From Gigaspora rosea (Eukaryota; Glomeromycota; Glomeromycetes; Diversisporales; Gigasporaceae): a stretch of 64,000 bases of DNA. Every line of letters starts with the position of its first letter. Positions within the stretch are counted from its first letter, which is position 1. The notes beneath the pieces were generated by a model. It ran no database searches. It saw only the letters and a list, made by a program, of their open reading frames with translations, and had not been told where the DNA came from. The translations under genes and the position numbers were made by a program. Shown here one piece after another: positions 1 through 11,977 of this stretch. The stretch is from NCBI GenBank assembly GCA_003550325.1, contig QKWP01000030.1, positions 314,103-378,102 on the forward strand. Direction: 5' to 3'.

Positions 1-47
1 TGCCACTTGGGGGTGACAACATACCAACTTCCCTAAGTCACCACACC
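1..47 (-). mobile_element. Truncated 5' head of tRNA-headed retroposon
   Basis: Read on the minus strand, these bases match the first ~45 bases of the retroposons at 40385-41400 and 56804-57977: GGTGTGGTGACTTAG, then a box-A-like stretch and the TTGTCACCCCCAAGTGGCA segment. The body lies left of the window, so only the head is visible. The orientation matches the copy at 40385-41400. Confidence 0.7.
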
Positions 48-186
48 ATTGATTTTAAACAAATTTACTTAGTGTATAAAGTTAAAATAATTAGTAAAAT
101 TTTGTGAATCATAAGATTTTATAAAATTTTATTAATAATATTCTATTAAATTTTATAATTCACAACTTTTTACTAATTATTTCTAA
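48..186. repeat. AT-rich palindromic repeat fragment
   Basis: This is a relative of the palindromic units at 25680-25790, 26560-26670 and 26880-26950 (shared stretch TTAGTAAAATTTTGTGAATC followed by its inverted copy). It ends at the TAA target site of the next element. No coding potential. Confidence 0.5.
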
Positions 187-1465
187 GGAAGCTTTCAGAA
201 ATTAGCTGATTTTTGTTTACTATGAGCCTACCCCACCCACCCACACCTGATACTCCAATTAGCCAATCAGATTTTACGATTATTAAAAAGTTAAATATAA
301 CATTTAATAGTAAATAGCTTTTGATCTACTGAACCAAATTTGATGATTTAACTACCAAAATGATCCCCCAATGAGAAAATTCTAGTGAGCCCAAAATTGT
401 TAAGATCGAATCACAGAATCCTGTAATTAGAATAGATTTGTATTACTATAAAAGTTCTATAATTTATTAAATAATTATAACCTATTTATAGTAATACAAA
501 TTTATTTCGATTTTATGATCTTGTGATTGAATTTTAAAGATTTTGGGCTTGTTATAATCCTCTTATTGAGAGGATAATTTTGGTAGTAAAATCAGCGAAA
601 TTGGCCCAGTAGATAAAAAGTTATTTACAATTAAAAATTAATTTTTAATTGTTAATAACTTTTGATCTACTAAGCCAATTTTGATAATTTTACTACCAAA
701 ATTATCCTCTCAATGAGAGGATTATAACAAGCCCAAAATTGGTAAATTCCAATCACAGAATCCTGTGATCAGAATAGATTTGTGTTACTATAAAAGTTCT
801 ATAATTTATTAAATAATTATAACCCATTTATAGCAACACAAATTTATTTCAATCTTAGGATCCTGTGATTGGATTTTAATAATTTTGAGCTTGTTAGAAT
901 CCTCTTATTGAGAGGATCATTTTGGTATTTTGGTAGTAAAATCATCGAAATTGGTCCTGTTGATCAAAAGTTATTACCAATTAAAAATTAATTTTTAATT
1001 GTTAATAACTTCTGATCTACTAGGCCAATTTCGCTAATTTTACTACCAAAATAATTCTCTCAATGAGAGGATTATAACAAGCTCAAAATTATAAAATCTA
1101 ATTACAGGATCCTAAGATAGAAATAAATTGTGTTGCTATAAATGAGTTATAATTATTTAATAAATTATAGAACTTTTATAGTAACACAAATCTATTCTGA
1201 TTACAGGATCCTGTGATTGGATTTTAACGATTTTGGGCTTACTAGAATCCTCTTATAGAGAGGATTGTTTTGGTAGTTGAATCATCAAATTTGGTCCAGT
1301 AGTTCAAAAGTTAATAATAATCTAATATTATTAATAAACTATAATTTTGGTTAAAAATAATTTTGCAACTTTGGCTGGAATTATGAAATTTTGGCCGGAA
1401 TTACATCTGATATTTCAGCTGGCCTACCCACCCACCCAGAAATTAGCTGATTTCTGGAAGCTCCC
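187..1465. mobile_element. PIF/Harbinger-like MITE, copy 1
   Basis: Imperfect terminal inverted repeats (left GGAAGCTTTCAGAAATTAGC, right end the complement of GGGAGCTTCCAGAAATCAGC) are flanked by the 3-bp duplication TAA at 184-186 and 1466-1468, the usual target of PIF/Harbinger elements. The interior is not coding. It is a chain of alternating inverted modules built on CTCTCAATGAGAGGATT and on TTTTACTACCAAAATTATCC. A second copy of the same family lies at 24540-25469 and is shorter by one internal module. Superfamily assignment rests on TSD length and target sequence only. Confidence 0.7.
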
Positions 1466-1569
1466 TAATCTTTTTTTAAAAAAAATAGTAACCAAAAAAT
1501 ACTATCTTAAAATATCAACTAAACACTTCCATATTTTTAAATTTTTTTAAATCTATTTATAAAAAAGTT

Positions 1570-3565
1570 ATAGTATTGAATTAGGTGGTTACTAAGATAC
1601 CTTCACTCAAAGTTTTAGAAAAAATCAAACTATCTATTAAAATACAAGCTGCGCCAAATTTTTCTAAAACTTTGAGCAAAGGTAACTTATCAACAACCTA
1701 ACCTAAGTCAATAAAATTTTTTTTACTTGAATTCTATGGATTCATAGAATTCAAATAAAAAAATTTTTATCAAATTTGATCAAGTGGTTGCTGGTATACC
1801 TTCGCTCAAATATTAGAAAAAAATCAAAACAACTATTAAAATACAAGTTGTACCAAATTTTTCTAAAACTTTGAGTAAAGGTAACTTAGCAACCATCTAA
1901 TCAAATTTGATGATTTTTTTTATTTGAATTTTATGGATCCATAGAATTCAAATAAAAAAATTTTCATCGAATTTGATCAGGTGGTTGCAGAGATATCTTT
2001 GATCAAAGTTTTAGCGAATTTAAAAACATATGACAGATATATGACAAAACATTAATCAAAGGATATCTCTGCAACCACTTGATCAAATTTGATGAAAATT
2101 TTTTTATTTGAATTATAAAGATCCGTAAAATCCAAATAAAACAATTTTCATCAAATTTGATCAAGTGGTTGCAGAGATATCTTTGATCAAAGTTTTAGAG
2201 AATTTCAAAACATCTATTATATGACAGATATGTTTAAATTTTTTAACAAAAATTTGATCAAGGATATCTCTGCAACCACTTGATTAAATTTGATGAAAAT
2301 TTTTTTATTAGAATTATATAGTTCCATGAATTCAAAAAAAAAATTTTTATCAAATTTAATCAAGTAGTTGCAGAGATATCTTTGATCAAACTTTTAGAGA
2401 ATTTCAAAACACGCATCACATGACAGATACGTTTTAAATTTTTGCCAAAACTTTGATCAAGGATATCTCTGCAACCACCTGACCAAATTCAATAAAATTT
2501 TTATTTGAATTATATAGATCCGTGAATTCAAATAAAAAAATTTTCATCAAATTTAATCAAGTCGTTGCAGAGATATCATTAATCAAACTTTTAGAGAATT
2601 TCAAAACGCGTATCATATGACAGATATGTTTTAAATTTTTGACAAAACTTTGATTAGCAACTACCTGATCAAATTTGACGAAAATTTTTTTATTTGAATT
2701 CTACAGATCTATATAATTCAAATAAAAAAATTTTCATCAAATTTAATCAAGTAGTTGCAGAGATATCCTTGATCAAAGATTTGTCAAAAAATTTAAACGT
2801 ATCTGTCATATAATAGATATTTTGAAATTCTCTAAAACTTTAATCAAAGATATTTCTGCAACCACCTGATCAAATTTGATGAAATTTTTTTTATTTAAAT
2901 TCTATGGATCCATAAAATTCAAATAAAAAAATTTTCATCGAATTTAATTGGGTGGTTGCTAAGTTACCTTCGCTCAAAGTTTTAAAAAAATTTGGCACAA
3001 CTTGTATTTTATAGACGTTTTGATTTTTTTCTAATATTTGAGTAAAAGTATACCAGCAATCACTTGATCAAATTTGATGAAAATTTTTTTATTTGAATTC
3101 TATGAATCTATAGAATTCAAATAAAAAAATTTTATTACTTAGATTAGGTGGTTGATAAGTTACCTTCGCTCAAAGTTTTAGAAAAATTTGACGCGACTTG
3201 TATTTTAATAGATGTTTTGATTTTTTTCTAAAACATTGAGCGAAGGTAACTTAGCAACCACCTAACCAACTTCAATGAAAATTTTTTATTTGAATTCTAT
3301 AGAAATATAGAATTTAAATAAAAAATTTTTATCAGATTAGTTAGGTAGTTGCTAAGTTACCTTCACTCAAAGTTTTAGAAAAATTTGACGCAACTTGTAT
3401 TTTGATAGATATTTTAATTTTTTCTAAAATTTTGAGCGAAGATATCTTAGAAACCACTTGACCAAATACGATAAATTTTTTTTTTTGAATTCTATGGATC
3501 CATAGAATTCAAATAAAAAATATTTGTCGAATTTGATCAAGTGGTTGCTAAGTTATTTTTGCTTA
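1570..3565. repeat. Palindromic satellite array (~195-bp period, about 10 units)
   Basis: Roughly ten units of 185-205 bp follow each other, each centred on a near-perfect palindrome such as TTGAATTCTATGGATCCATA (centres near 1741, 1937, 2122, 2316, 2520, 2708, 2912, 3111, 3300 and 3500). Between centres runs a GTTGCAGAGATATC / TTGCTAAGTTACCTTCGCTC stretch that alternates in orientation, so neighbouring half-units are inverted copies of each other. Any transcript would fold into long hairpins. A short relative lies at 41413-42010. No ORF is credible. Confidence 0.8.
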
Positions 3566-3589
3566 AAGTTAAGATTATCATATCGAATT

Positions 3590-4188
3590 TCACATATTTA
3601 AACACGGGTTTTATATTTTAAAAGCGGGTTTTGCATATTTTATATATTAAAATGCGGGTTTTAGTTCAAAAGCAGATATACATTTTTTACATATAATCAA
3701 CGTGGATTTCACATAATTTAGCTAATCAACGTGGGTTTTACTAGCAAGCAACTTGGGTTTCTTCCTGTTATACCAGGAACAGAGTACGAAGTACGTAGTG
3801 TATGGTTTATAGGCAAGTTAAGTGGTGCATCTCTTTTGATTCCGATTGGACAATCTGTTCACATGATTTCATCTCTATTTGTATGCCGTGCTCTCCATGA
3901 TTCCTCATCTCATCCCATATTTGGTTAGTATTACTTTTTGCGGAAGGTCATTGTAAATTATCTTACCTCTTAAAATCCTGTCTGTTCCCACGGCGATGCT
4001 ATTTATTCCAGTTTAGCATGTTTTTAATTTACTAGCACTTTACAATACTCTAAATAGCTATTGTTTTGTCTCTCATATGTGATGCAATTCACGATGAAAA
4101 ACATATGGGTCTTTCTTCTGCTTCTCGAGCAGCTACGCAGCTTTTAGCATTATACAGTCTTTTATACTTTATATATTTAATTATACTT
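3590..4188. other. Short GCGGGTTTT repeats and unassigned segment
   Basis: From 3600 to 3740 the motif CGGGTTTTA/GTGGGTTT recurs every 35-50 bases in AT-rich sequence. From 3750 to about 4010 the G+C content rises. An open frame of 65 codons (3731-3928) has no recognisable domain. A short stretch near 3783-3820 (GTACGAAGTACGTAGTGTAT and the bases after it) resembles the direct repeats near 45486 and 45844, so this is more likely repeat-derived than genic. Confidence 0.3.
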
Positions 4189-5655
4189 GCTTTGCTTGAC
4201 TATCGTCTCAACAGGCCATAAGCTCATGCCTCGGCCCTACCCCAGCATGACTGTCATCTGACAGGTCATAGAGAAACTCAAGGATTGCTAGGGGTAGGGA
4301 GCGGGTTAATATAACCAGAATGAAATTTGGGTTCGCAGAAGAACAAGATTACGTTTCCTTTATACTTTGTCATTAATAATTTTTGCACAAATTACTCATA
4401 CTTCCTAACTCTACTCTAACTTTCCCATTACCTCATCGCTTACCGCATTACCGCATTACTTCATATTTACTCTATTCCAGTATTATCAAACAATATACCT
4501 GGATCGGCATGTCATATTAGCGTGGTAACTCAACTAGTAAATCAATACTATGTCAGCAGTATTAGTAATTTTACTATGATCAGATTTTAATCAGTGAAAT
4601 TAAAATAATCGATTAAATATCATATTGATATATATTTAATTAATAAATAATACACAAAATTCTTAAGAATGCACCTTGACATCATACTTCTTTTTCCAAT
4701 TTCTTTTAACTAAAAGCTCTTCGCAAAAGTTATCTCTAAAAAGTTACGCTTGATTTTTCGCAAATATTCTATTAAAGTTTTGACTTGTACAGTTAAGATC
4801 TAATTTTTTTTTATTTTTTTCACTTTAAAAATTTAAATTATTTATAAGATGAACGTTCAAGTTTATATGTTAATAGAAAATCTGAAAGCGTGACTTTATT
4901 CTCTTATATTAATAAGTTGTAAAAATTTTAAAGTAATTCGTTAGGTTTTCATTAAGTTGCGTTATTTTAAAGTAATTAATTTTAATAAATATAATTAATT
5001 TGTAAAGATGCCAATCTATATAACAATTAAATTAATTAAATTGATCTCTGTTTGTGTAATATTAAAAATCTGATCATAGTAAAATTACTAATACTGCTGA
5101 TAAGTTTTGATTTACTATTTGAGTTACCACCCTAATGTCATATGCTCGATACGAACTAATTCAAGACAAAAACTGCATCGATACTTCACCGAGCAGCTTT
5201 CTATACGTGCTTTGCTTGACTATCGTACTACAGGCCATGCAAAGCAGACTGTGTTATCTGTATAATTGCTGTCATCTCAGCAGGCCATAAGCTCATGCCT
5301 CGGCCCTACCCTACATGATTGTCATTCGACAGGTCATAGAGAAACTCAAGCATTATTAGGGTAGGAGGCAGGTCGGTATAACCAGAATGAAATTCGGGTT
5401 CACAGAAGAAACAAGGTTGCGTTTCCTATATACCTTGACATTACCAATATATACTTTTCACAAATTACCTAATAATTACCTAACCATACTCTAATTTTCC
5501 AATTACCTCATCACTTACGACACCTCATATTTACTCTATTCCAATTTTATCAAAACTATTAAACAATATAACTAGATCGGTATGTCACATGCTCGATCCA
5601 AACTGATTCGAGACAAAAACTGCCTCAATACTTTGTATCGAGCAGTTTTTTTGTT
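4189..5655. repeat. Tandem duplication of a ~400-bp unit, split by a transposon
   Basis: Two direct copies begin at TGCTTTGCTTGACTATCGT (near 4189 and 5208). Each runs through AGGCCATAAGCTCATGCCTC, a GGTAGGG block, ATAACCAGAATGAAAT and GATCGGYATGTCA, and ends with a hairpin-forming ACAAAAACTGC...CGAGCAG segment. The first copy is interrupted after ATGTCATAT by the element at 4518-5134, and the second copy shows the uninterrupted sequence near 5580. Function unknown; no ORF. Confidence 0.65.
4518..5134. mobile_element. MULE-like MITE with 9-bp TSD
   Basis: Terminal inverted repeats of about 70 bp (left TAGCGTGGTAACTCAACTAG, right the complement of TAGGGTGGTAACTCAAATAG) share an internal ATTAGTAATTTTACTATGAT block. 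The element is bounded by a perfect 9-bp duplication ATGTCATAT (4509-4517 and 5135-5143). The paralogous unit at about 5580-5600 carries the matching unfilled site. Long TIRs plus a 9-bp TSD point to Mutator-like elements; an 8-bp hAT reading is possible. Non-coding. Confidence 0.7.
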
Positions 5656-5660
5656 TGTAA

Positions 5661-6279
5661 TCATGATATTTTTGTGAACTTTGCCAATTATGGTCGGTTA
5701 AAATATTTAAGTGTAAATCTTTGAATTACCTTTTTTTTATGGTAGTATTTAACACTTTGCATTAACCCTCTTTAATCTTTCTTTGTCGGCATGCAGCAGA
5801 TCGTTTTTAGCAAAGTTTATGATCAGACGTTAGGCATTTTATTTATTGGTTGCGATTCTTACTTGTGATCTGCCACATTTTTTTTATACTAAAACAGTAA
5901 AGATTTTCATATAAAAATTTTATAATTTAGTGTGTGCTATATGAATTGCGCGCACGGATTGTCAGATCGTTCTGATCATGCTCCCAAAATTTTTTTATCA
6001 TATTCGGGTTGTATTTATAAGATTTTTTAAATTCGACAACCATAATAAGATGTATGCATTCTAAAAATACATTGTTAGTTTTATTACAGTTTTAGCAATC
6101 AATTTTGGAAACCCTGTCAAGAATGCACCTACTTGTTAATTGAAATTTATTATTTGGGGTTGTACATTCTTGATAAGATGTCTGATATTGATGGCCAAAC
6201 CTTGTGTTATTATGTAACAATTGCGATTTACTCACAGATCATTCCCGATTATAGATTAGATAATGCATTCTTAAGAGGT
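5661..6279. other. Gene-free AT-rich spacer
   Basis: No gene, RNA or recognised repeat was found. The 69-codon frame beginning at 6133 has biased AT codons and runs into the foldback arm, so it is not credible as a gene. Confidence 0.5.
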
Positions 6280-6656
6280 TTACTATACTTTGCTAAAATC
6301 GTTCATTTTTGCAAATATTCTAGATCTAGTGTAAATTATTAATAATATAGGTTGCCAAGAGGAAATTTTCGTAGCAAATTGCAAATTTAGACAAATTTAG
6401 ATTCTTACTAATGTATTAATGAGGCTCTAACAAGGTTTTTGACAGAGCATAGAAAATTACTAATTTTCATGCTTCATCAAAAAACCTCGTTAAAACCTCG
6501 TTTATAGTGCTAGTAAGAAACAAAATTTGGCTAAATTTGCGATTTGTTATGAAATTTCCCCTTGCCGACCTATATTATTAATAATTTACACTAGATCTAG
6601 AATATTTTGTCGCTATCGCAAAAATGAACAATTTTAGCAAAGTTTGCAAACTTTAT
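6280..6656. repeat. Foldback (inverted-repeat) element
   Basis: Two arms of about 150 bp, left from CTTTGCTAAAATCGTTCATT and right ending at AATGAACAATTTTAGCAAAG, are inverted copies meeting near 6465. Internal anchors are TTCTAGATCTAGTGTAAATT and a GAAATTTYCYT block. It is a foldback or short TIR element. No clear TSD was identified. Confidence 0.6.
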
Positions 6657-7231
6657 AATGATTCCAATATTGTCTTGGTTATGACATTCACAATCTTAAA
6701 ATAATCTAAAAAACTTCTCTTTGTGCAATATAAAATAGTCTAATTTCTACTTCCCGTTTCTGGTTTTGCGCAACTGCATTGCACAGCTACTTATATAATA
6801 ATTATCAAAGTTTGGATGATTATACAAAACTCATTATATGTTCCACTAATTTCAAATCAGCTATAATGTATCTTGTCTCGTAATATCTTAAGTTGTCCAG
6901 TTTATTTAGTTATTTGGATATCTGTAGATATCTGCAGGATCAATTGGTTATCCATAGGGTTATACAGTTATCTGTAGGTTTATCCGGTTATTTACAAAAT
7001 AAAAACTGACAGTTATCTGTATTTGGCTTTCATAAAACGGGTAGAGTAAAACGAGTAACCGAATATCTGGATCCAAGTACTATCTGCAAGAAAAAAACCA
7101 AACAAATATAGAAAATAAAAAGAAAATAATAAATAAAGAGAAAACTACCTAAATAAATAACCAAAACAATAAAAAAAATAATATAATAAGAAAGAAGAAA
7201 AAGGCAAATAATAAATAAAATATAATAGAAA
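6657..7231. other. Gene-free AT-rich stretch with degenerate GGTTATCTGTAG repeats
   Basis: Between about 6900 and 7040, short imperfect copies of a GGTTATCTGTAGG-type motif recur. The rest is A-rich. A segment near 6745-6800 (TTTCTGGTTTTGCGCAACTG) resembles sequence near 61432-61480. Confidence 0.35.
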
Positions 7232-7566
7232 ATTACTATGAATTGTCACTAGTGATCATCATCATGATCTACAATGCATAAACAAAATAAACAAAACAAA
7301 CTAAATAAAAATCAAATCTCTTTAATATTAGAGTAAGGGTAAAGGTTAGAAATTAGAATAGTGGTTTGTATATAGTAAAATTTAGCAAGAAATTTTTTTT
7401 TGCATAAAAAAAAGTAGTTCATAGACAAAATTTTAGATTAGAAGCAATTTAGAAATTTTTTAAAAATTTTTTGTTTTGGTTATACAAAAATTGATTTATA
7501 TATTGCACCTGATCCTGAATTTTAATTGGTAAATTTAATACTGATAGTGATCACTGATAGTGATAA
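7232..7566. mobile_element. Telomere-core MITE, copy 1
   Basis: Member of a ~300-bp family defined by three elements in order: a telomere-like AGTAAGGGTAAAGGTTAG, a core TAGTAAAATTTAGCAAGAAA followed by a T tract, and GCACCTGATCCTGAATTTTA. Ends are degenerate inverted repeats containing CACTAGTGATCA. Other members are at 15205, 18389, 21447, 22274, 25790, 26130, 29978, 34464, 42015 and 48040/51056. Confidence 0.55.
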
Positions 7567-7876
7567 ATAAAAACTTCAATATATAATACTAATATAAAAA
7601 GAAAAAAAAAAGAAAAAAAAACTATATAAAACATTTTAGAAAAAATTTTATTTCAACATTTTTTCAATTCACCTTAAATATTATTCTTTCTTTTTACTTG
7701 TAATTTGATTTTGATTTGTTCTAATTTGATAAACATGTTCCCAATTTGGAAGAAGTAAACTCTGCTAATTTTTTTGAAGGGTAAACTGAACACCTACTTT
7801 TTTGAAATTTTGAAAAGTCCAAAGAGATACTAGAAAAAGTACTAAAATAAAAGAAGTTTGTCAGAGTTATACTATA
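7567..7876. other. AT-rich spacer
   Basis: A-rich and T-rich runs only. No feature was recognised. Confidence 0.4.
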
Positions 7877-8216
7877 TGGGGTGTTCCAATTTAAAAGGGC
7901 CTATTTTTACAATTTTTAAAAATTGAGTTTTCATTAGAATTACATAAATTTTAACACGATTGATTTTTTTTAATTATAAATGAAAGTCAATTTGTATAAT
8001 AAAAAATTGAGATAATGTAAAAAGAAAAATTATATAAGGCTGCATAAAGCCAACACGTCACGAGATTATTTGATAGTTATTTGCCATCTTTAACCAATCA
8101 AAATCGTAAAATTTGATTAATTCTGGATTAGTCTGAAAATCAAAACAAATAATTAAACTCAAATATCACAAAATAAAATATATGTAAAAATAGGACCTTT
8201 TAACTTGGAGCACCCA
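7877..8216. mobile_element. Tc1/mariner-type MITE (340 bp)
   Basis: Terminal inverted repeats of about 39 bp (left TGGGGTGTTCCAATTTAAAA, right the complement of TGGGTGCTCCAAGTTAAAAG), both reaching a CCTATTTTTACA block. Flanked by TA at 7875-7876 and 8217-8218, as expected for Tc1/mariner superfamily derivatives. No coding sequence. Confidence 0.65.
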
Positions 8217-9359
8217 TATAGAATAGTATATCTAGCCAGTTCTTTACTTCTACTTTTGTATCCATAGACTTAACAAAGCTCTAGAGTTTCTCTACTACTT
8301 CTTTGCTCAATAGTTTCATAGTTTACCAAGGTGCCTCATTTAAAAGTTTGCTAGTTTTTTTTTATCTCTATTTCAGGTGCAAAACATTAAATAAATAGGC
8401 TTTGTACCTAATAGCAGCCTTGGTAAAGTTTTGTTGTATTTAGATATACTAGCTATACAGTTTTTTATATATTGGTTTTTTGAAAATTTTGGTATAAGGA
8501 ATTATCAGAAAGAGTTGTTGATTTTGTATAATATTTAAAACTTTTACTTAGAAATATAAAGCTAGTTTTTATAATAAAATTCTTGTTATTTGAAAATTCT
8601 TTGTTTTTTTCTTAATTTTTCTTTAGTTTCATTATACAAGATTCTATAATCTAATTAGTTTTATATATAATCAGATAAAATTACTCAAATCAAAATAGCA
8701 ATAGTCATAAAGATTTTTAAATAATATAAACAATCAAAATAGATTACCAAATAATTTATGTATATATTTAATTTTATATATTTGTTTAAATTCTCTTTGT
8801 ATCTAAGCCCAAAATCTTAACTTTAACAAATAATCAACTTTGAATATTTAAATTTAAATTAAAAATTTAAATAAGTTAACTTCTTTGAACTTTACTAAAA
8901 TAAATTTATTAAAAGTTAAAATAATCCTAGATAAAAGAAGGTTAAGTATTAGATAATAAATTTACAAAATATTATACTACTTTTATAGCTCAATAATAAT
9001 TTTGAATCAAAAGAAAAAGCATTAAATAATACATTTTGCAAGAGCATTACTCCAAAAGAATTGATCTTTGGTTTAACAATATTGTATCAACAATTAGAAA
9101 ATCATTATTAAATATACTTTGCAAAAACACTTTTTACTTTTTTGGATTTAGTAGATATTGGTATTTTTCTAAAACAAAAATGAAATGTACTGCAATACTA
9201 ATTTTTACTATAGTAACTTCTTTGTTTTTTTAATCCAATAGTCTAGGCCCTATAAAATAATTTGTTAAATTTGTATTGCAAATATAAAAAATGTTTAAAA
9301 AAATGCTATCTAGGCTAATTTTGTCTAATTTTGTTTTATTTAATTTAAAGCAAAAATTA
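8217..9359. other. Gene-free AT-rich stretch
   Basis: Very AT-rich. The 65-codon frame starting at 9036 has no recognisable domain and low-complexity composition. Nothing else was seen. Confidence 0.4.
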
Positions 9360-9367
9360 ATTAACAG

Positions 9368-10424
9368 TAGAGATATGCAAATGCAGGTTTTTTTGTCTTT
9401 GCATTGTATAATGTGACATTATGCAGCATGATGCATTATGCAATCCTGCATCTTTATATAATATAATTACTTTATTAGTTTTTAATAAGAATAATACTAA
9501 TTCATATAATAATCATATATAACTAATTAGCACACTTTCAAATTGCTAAAATTAGGTCAAGTTACTAATACAGCAGCTTAATGTATGTATTAAATTATTT
9601 TATTATAACTTATTGTAAAAATTTTGTTACAAAAAATTACAAACACTATGATGATACATATATACAGTTGAAGTTGTATTGAAATCATAGTTATAAATTC
9701 TATCATAATTTATTATAAAATTTTAAAAAATATTAGTAACTATCAGTTTATTATAGTCAGACCTTCTAAATGCAACTGCTTTAATACTTAATCTTTCTAA
9801 ATACATAGTTTAGCTTGGTCCAATTTCATATGTTTGTTTATAGATTTTTACTTTTTTAAATGCATACCTCTCTAAATTAATAGTTTTTATAGAGCCTCTC
9901 ACTATCATTTAGAAAGGTTTGACTGAATATTAATTTATAAATTAACTTGATATATAAGTACATAGAATATTATTTATATAAATTATTGAAAAATATTGAA
10001 TAGTTATTAAATTTTTAGAATTGTAAGCAATATTTTTGTTTGATTCTATTAAAAGTATAAAAATGATAAAATTGCTTTAGATATTATTACAATAGTAAAA
10101 TATATAAGAAATATTATTATCTAGTTGTCTAGCTATTAAATATAAATAGCAAAATCAGAAGACAACAATATATAGTAATAGAAGTTGGGTTAAGAAATTT
10201 GTTTGCTAAAAACTTTTGTAGCAAATTAAAAAGGAATATATATAATTTATAAGTACTAATTTAAAAAATATTGTTAGAATAAAAGCAAATTATATAATTA
10301 TAATTAAATCAAAATTATATAATAATCTCTATGTGCATTTTTAAATTTTACAAGTCTTGCATTGCATTATTCAACATTATACATTGCATAATGCAGCATG
10401 CATAATGCATAAGGCACATCTCTA
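9368..10424. mobile_element. hAT-like element (1057 bp)
   Basis: Bounded by a perfect 8-bp duplication ATTAACAG (9360-9367 and 10425-10432). Termini are TAGAGATATGC on the left and the complement of TAGAGATGTGCC on the right, followed on both sides by GCAT/ATGC-rich subterminal repeats. The 8-bp TSD and TAG...CTA ends are diagnostic of hAT elements. No transposase frame remains. A smaller pogo-like MITE (9754-9925) is inserted inside. Confidence 0.8.
9754..9925. mobile_element. pogo/Tigger-like MITE nested in hAT
   Basis: Left end AGTCAGACCTTCTAAATGCA and right end the complement of AGTCAAACCTTTCTAAATGA resemble the CAGTCAAACCTC ends of the larger element at 43098-44659. The expected TA target sites are degenerate (TA on the left, AA on the right). 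Confidence 0.5.
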
Positions 10425-10432
10425 ATTAACAG

Positions 10433-11977
10433 TTATGGGTTGGTGCAGAAAGATTTGTACTTCAAAAAATTTCATAATTTTTACACTAAGGAAAAATTTT
10501 TTTTTTGATTAATTATTAAGAATTTTTTAGTATCAAATAAAATAGGTTTTAATCTAACTTATTATAATATTTTTATTGTTTTAATATTGTTTTATTTTTA
10601 ATAATTAAGCATGTACAATTTACTGTATGTAAAAAAAACCAAAAAATTTTTTTTAAAAAAAAAGATATTTTAAATAATTTTGCAACCAATATGCAGTTAT
10701 ATGAGCTGATACTTCGCAAGTGCATTAATGTGCATATGATAAAGATATGGTTAGAATTTGAGCAAAATTGGATCACTGGTTGTAAAGAAATTAAGCTTTA
10801 AAATGAGGTAATTTGATTTTTTTTACTATATACGTGTATAAATAAATTACTATAGTAAATTATATTAATAAAAAAAAAGTTACGATTAATAAATTTTTTA
10901 TTTTATCAATAAAATAATCAAAAAAAAATTATTTTTATCAATCCGGTAACCTAATAAGTATATTAAATTAAAAAAATTAAAAATTAATTTGTACAAAAAA
11001 TATTTTAATCAGAGCTATTTGAGGTACAAATCTTTTTGCACCGGCCCATAGTTGGAATAGTATTTTTTAGATATTTTTAAACATGCAATACAATATTAAA
11101 CAAATTTTATATAAACCGTTTTTATAGTATATATTATATTATTAAAAAACATTTGTAAATGTATTTTGTATAATTTTATGCTGATTTCTTTGATTTTTAC
11201 TGTAAGAATCTTGGATTAGAAAGAGAAAAACTATTAGCAATATACTTTACAAAATATTATACTAATTTCTTTAACTTTGAAATAATCAGTAATATTATGA
11301 AACAATCAGTAATATTAGAAAACAATTGATAATATTGGATTATAAAGAGAAAAATATTAGCAAATACACTTTACAAGAATAACTTCTTAACTCTGAAGAA
11401 GAGAAGCATTTGCAAGTTATTTGCAGTTGCCCTTGCAAGAACTTATTGATAACTTACTTGAGTTTTTAAAATAATAATCATAGATTAAAAAAAGAAAAAT
11501 ATCAGCTAATACATTTTGCAAAAACATTTCTCCAATTTCTTTAAAACTTGGTTATAATTAGTATTGGGCAATGCATGGGATCTAAAAAAAAATCTTATAT
11601 AGAATTTTTAATGTAAGATTATCTGGCTTATATTAGTATATTATCTGGTTAGTATTAATGTATTATACGGTCTGCTTTAACCTAAATGGACCAATCCCCA
11701 ATTAGTAATTGAAAAGTATCAAATTTTAGATAATTTTTAGAAGTTGAGGGGAGAAAAAAGCTAAAATAATATATAAAGAACCTGATTAAATATATATTAA
11801 AAGAGAAGGAGGGAGTAAGCTTCTGATAAAAAAACAAATAATAAATAATAAGGCCTTAAAAAATACAGTATATAATAATTTTATTGAAAATTTAAATTTT
11901 AATAATAGATTTATTAATTGATTTTAAACTTAATATACAGACAAACCATTCATTATCTAGACAGACCAGCTAATTAA
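10433..11977. other. Gene-free AT-rich stretch
   Basis: No gene recognised. At 11560-11700 there is a possible short element with ends TATTGGGCAATG and the complement of TGGGGATTGGTCC flanked by ATTAG; it is too weak to call. The minus-strand frame 10573-10776 is low-complexity. Confidence 0.35.

Noticed and set aside
11560..11705. Small hAT-like element with ends TATTGGGCAATG / TGGGGATTGG
   Set aside because: Terminal similarity is weak and the flanking ATTAG repeat is too short and AT-rich to be convincing.
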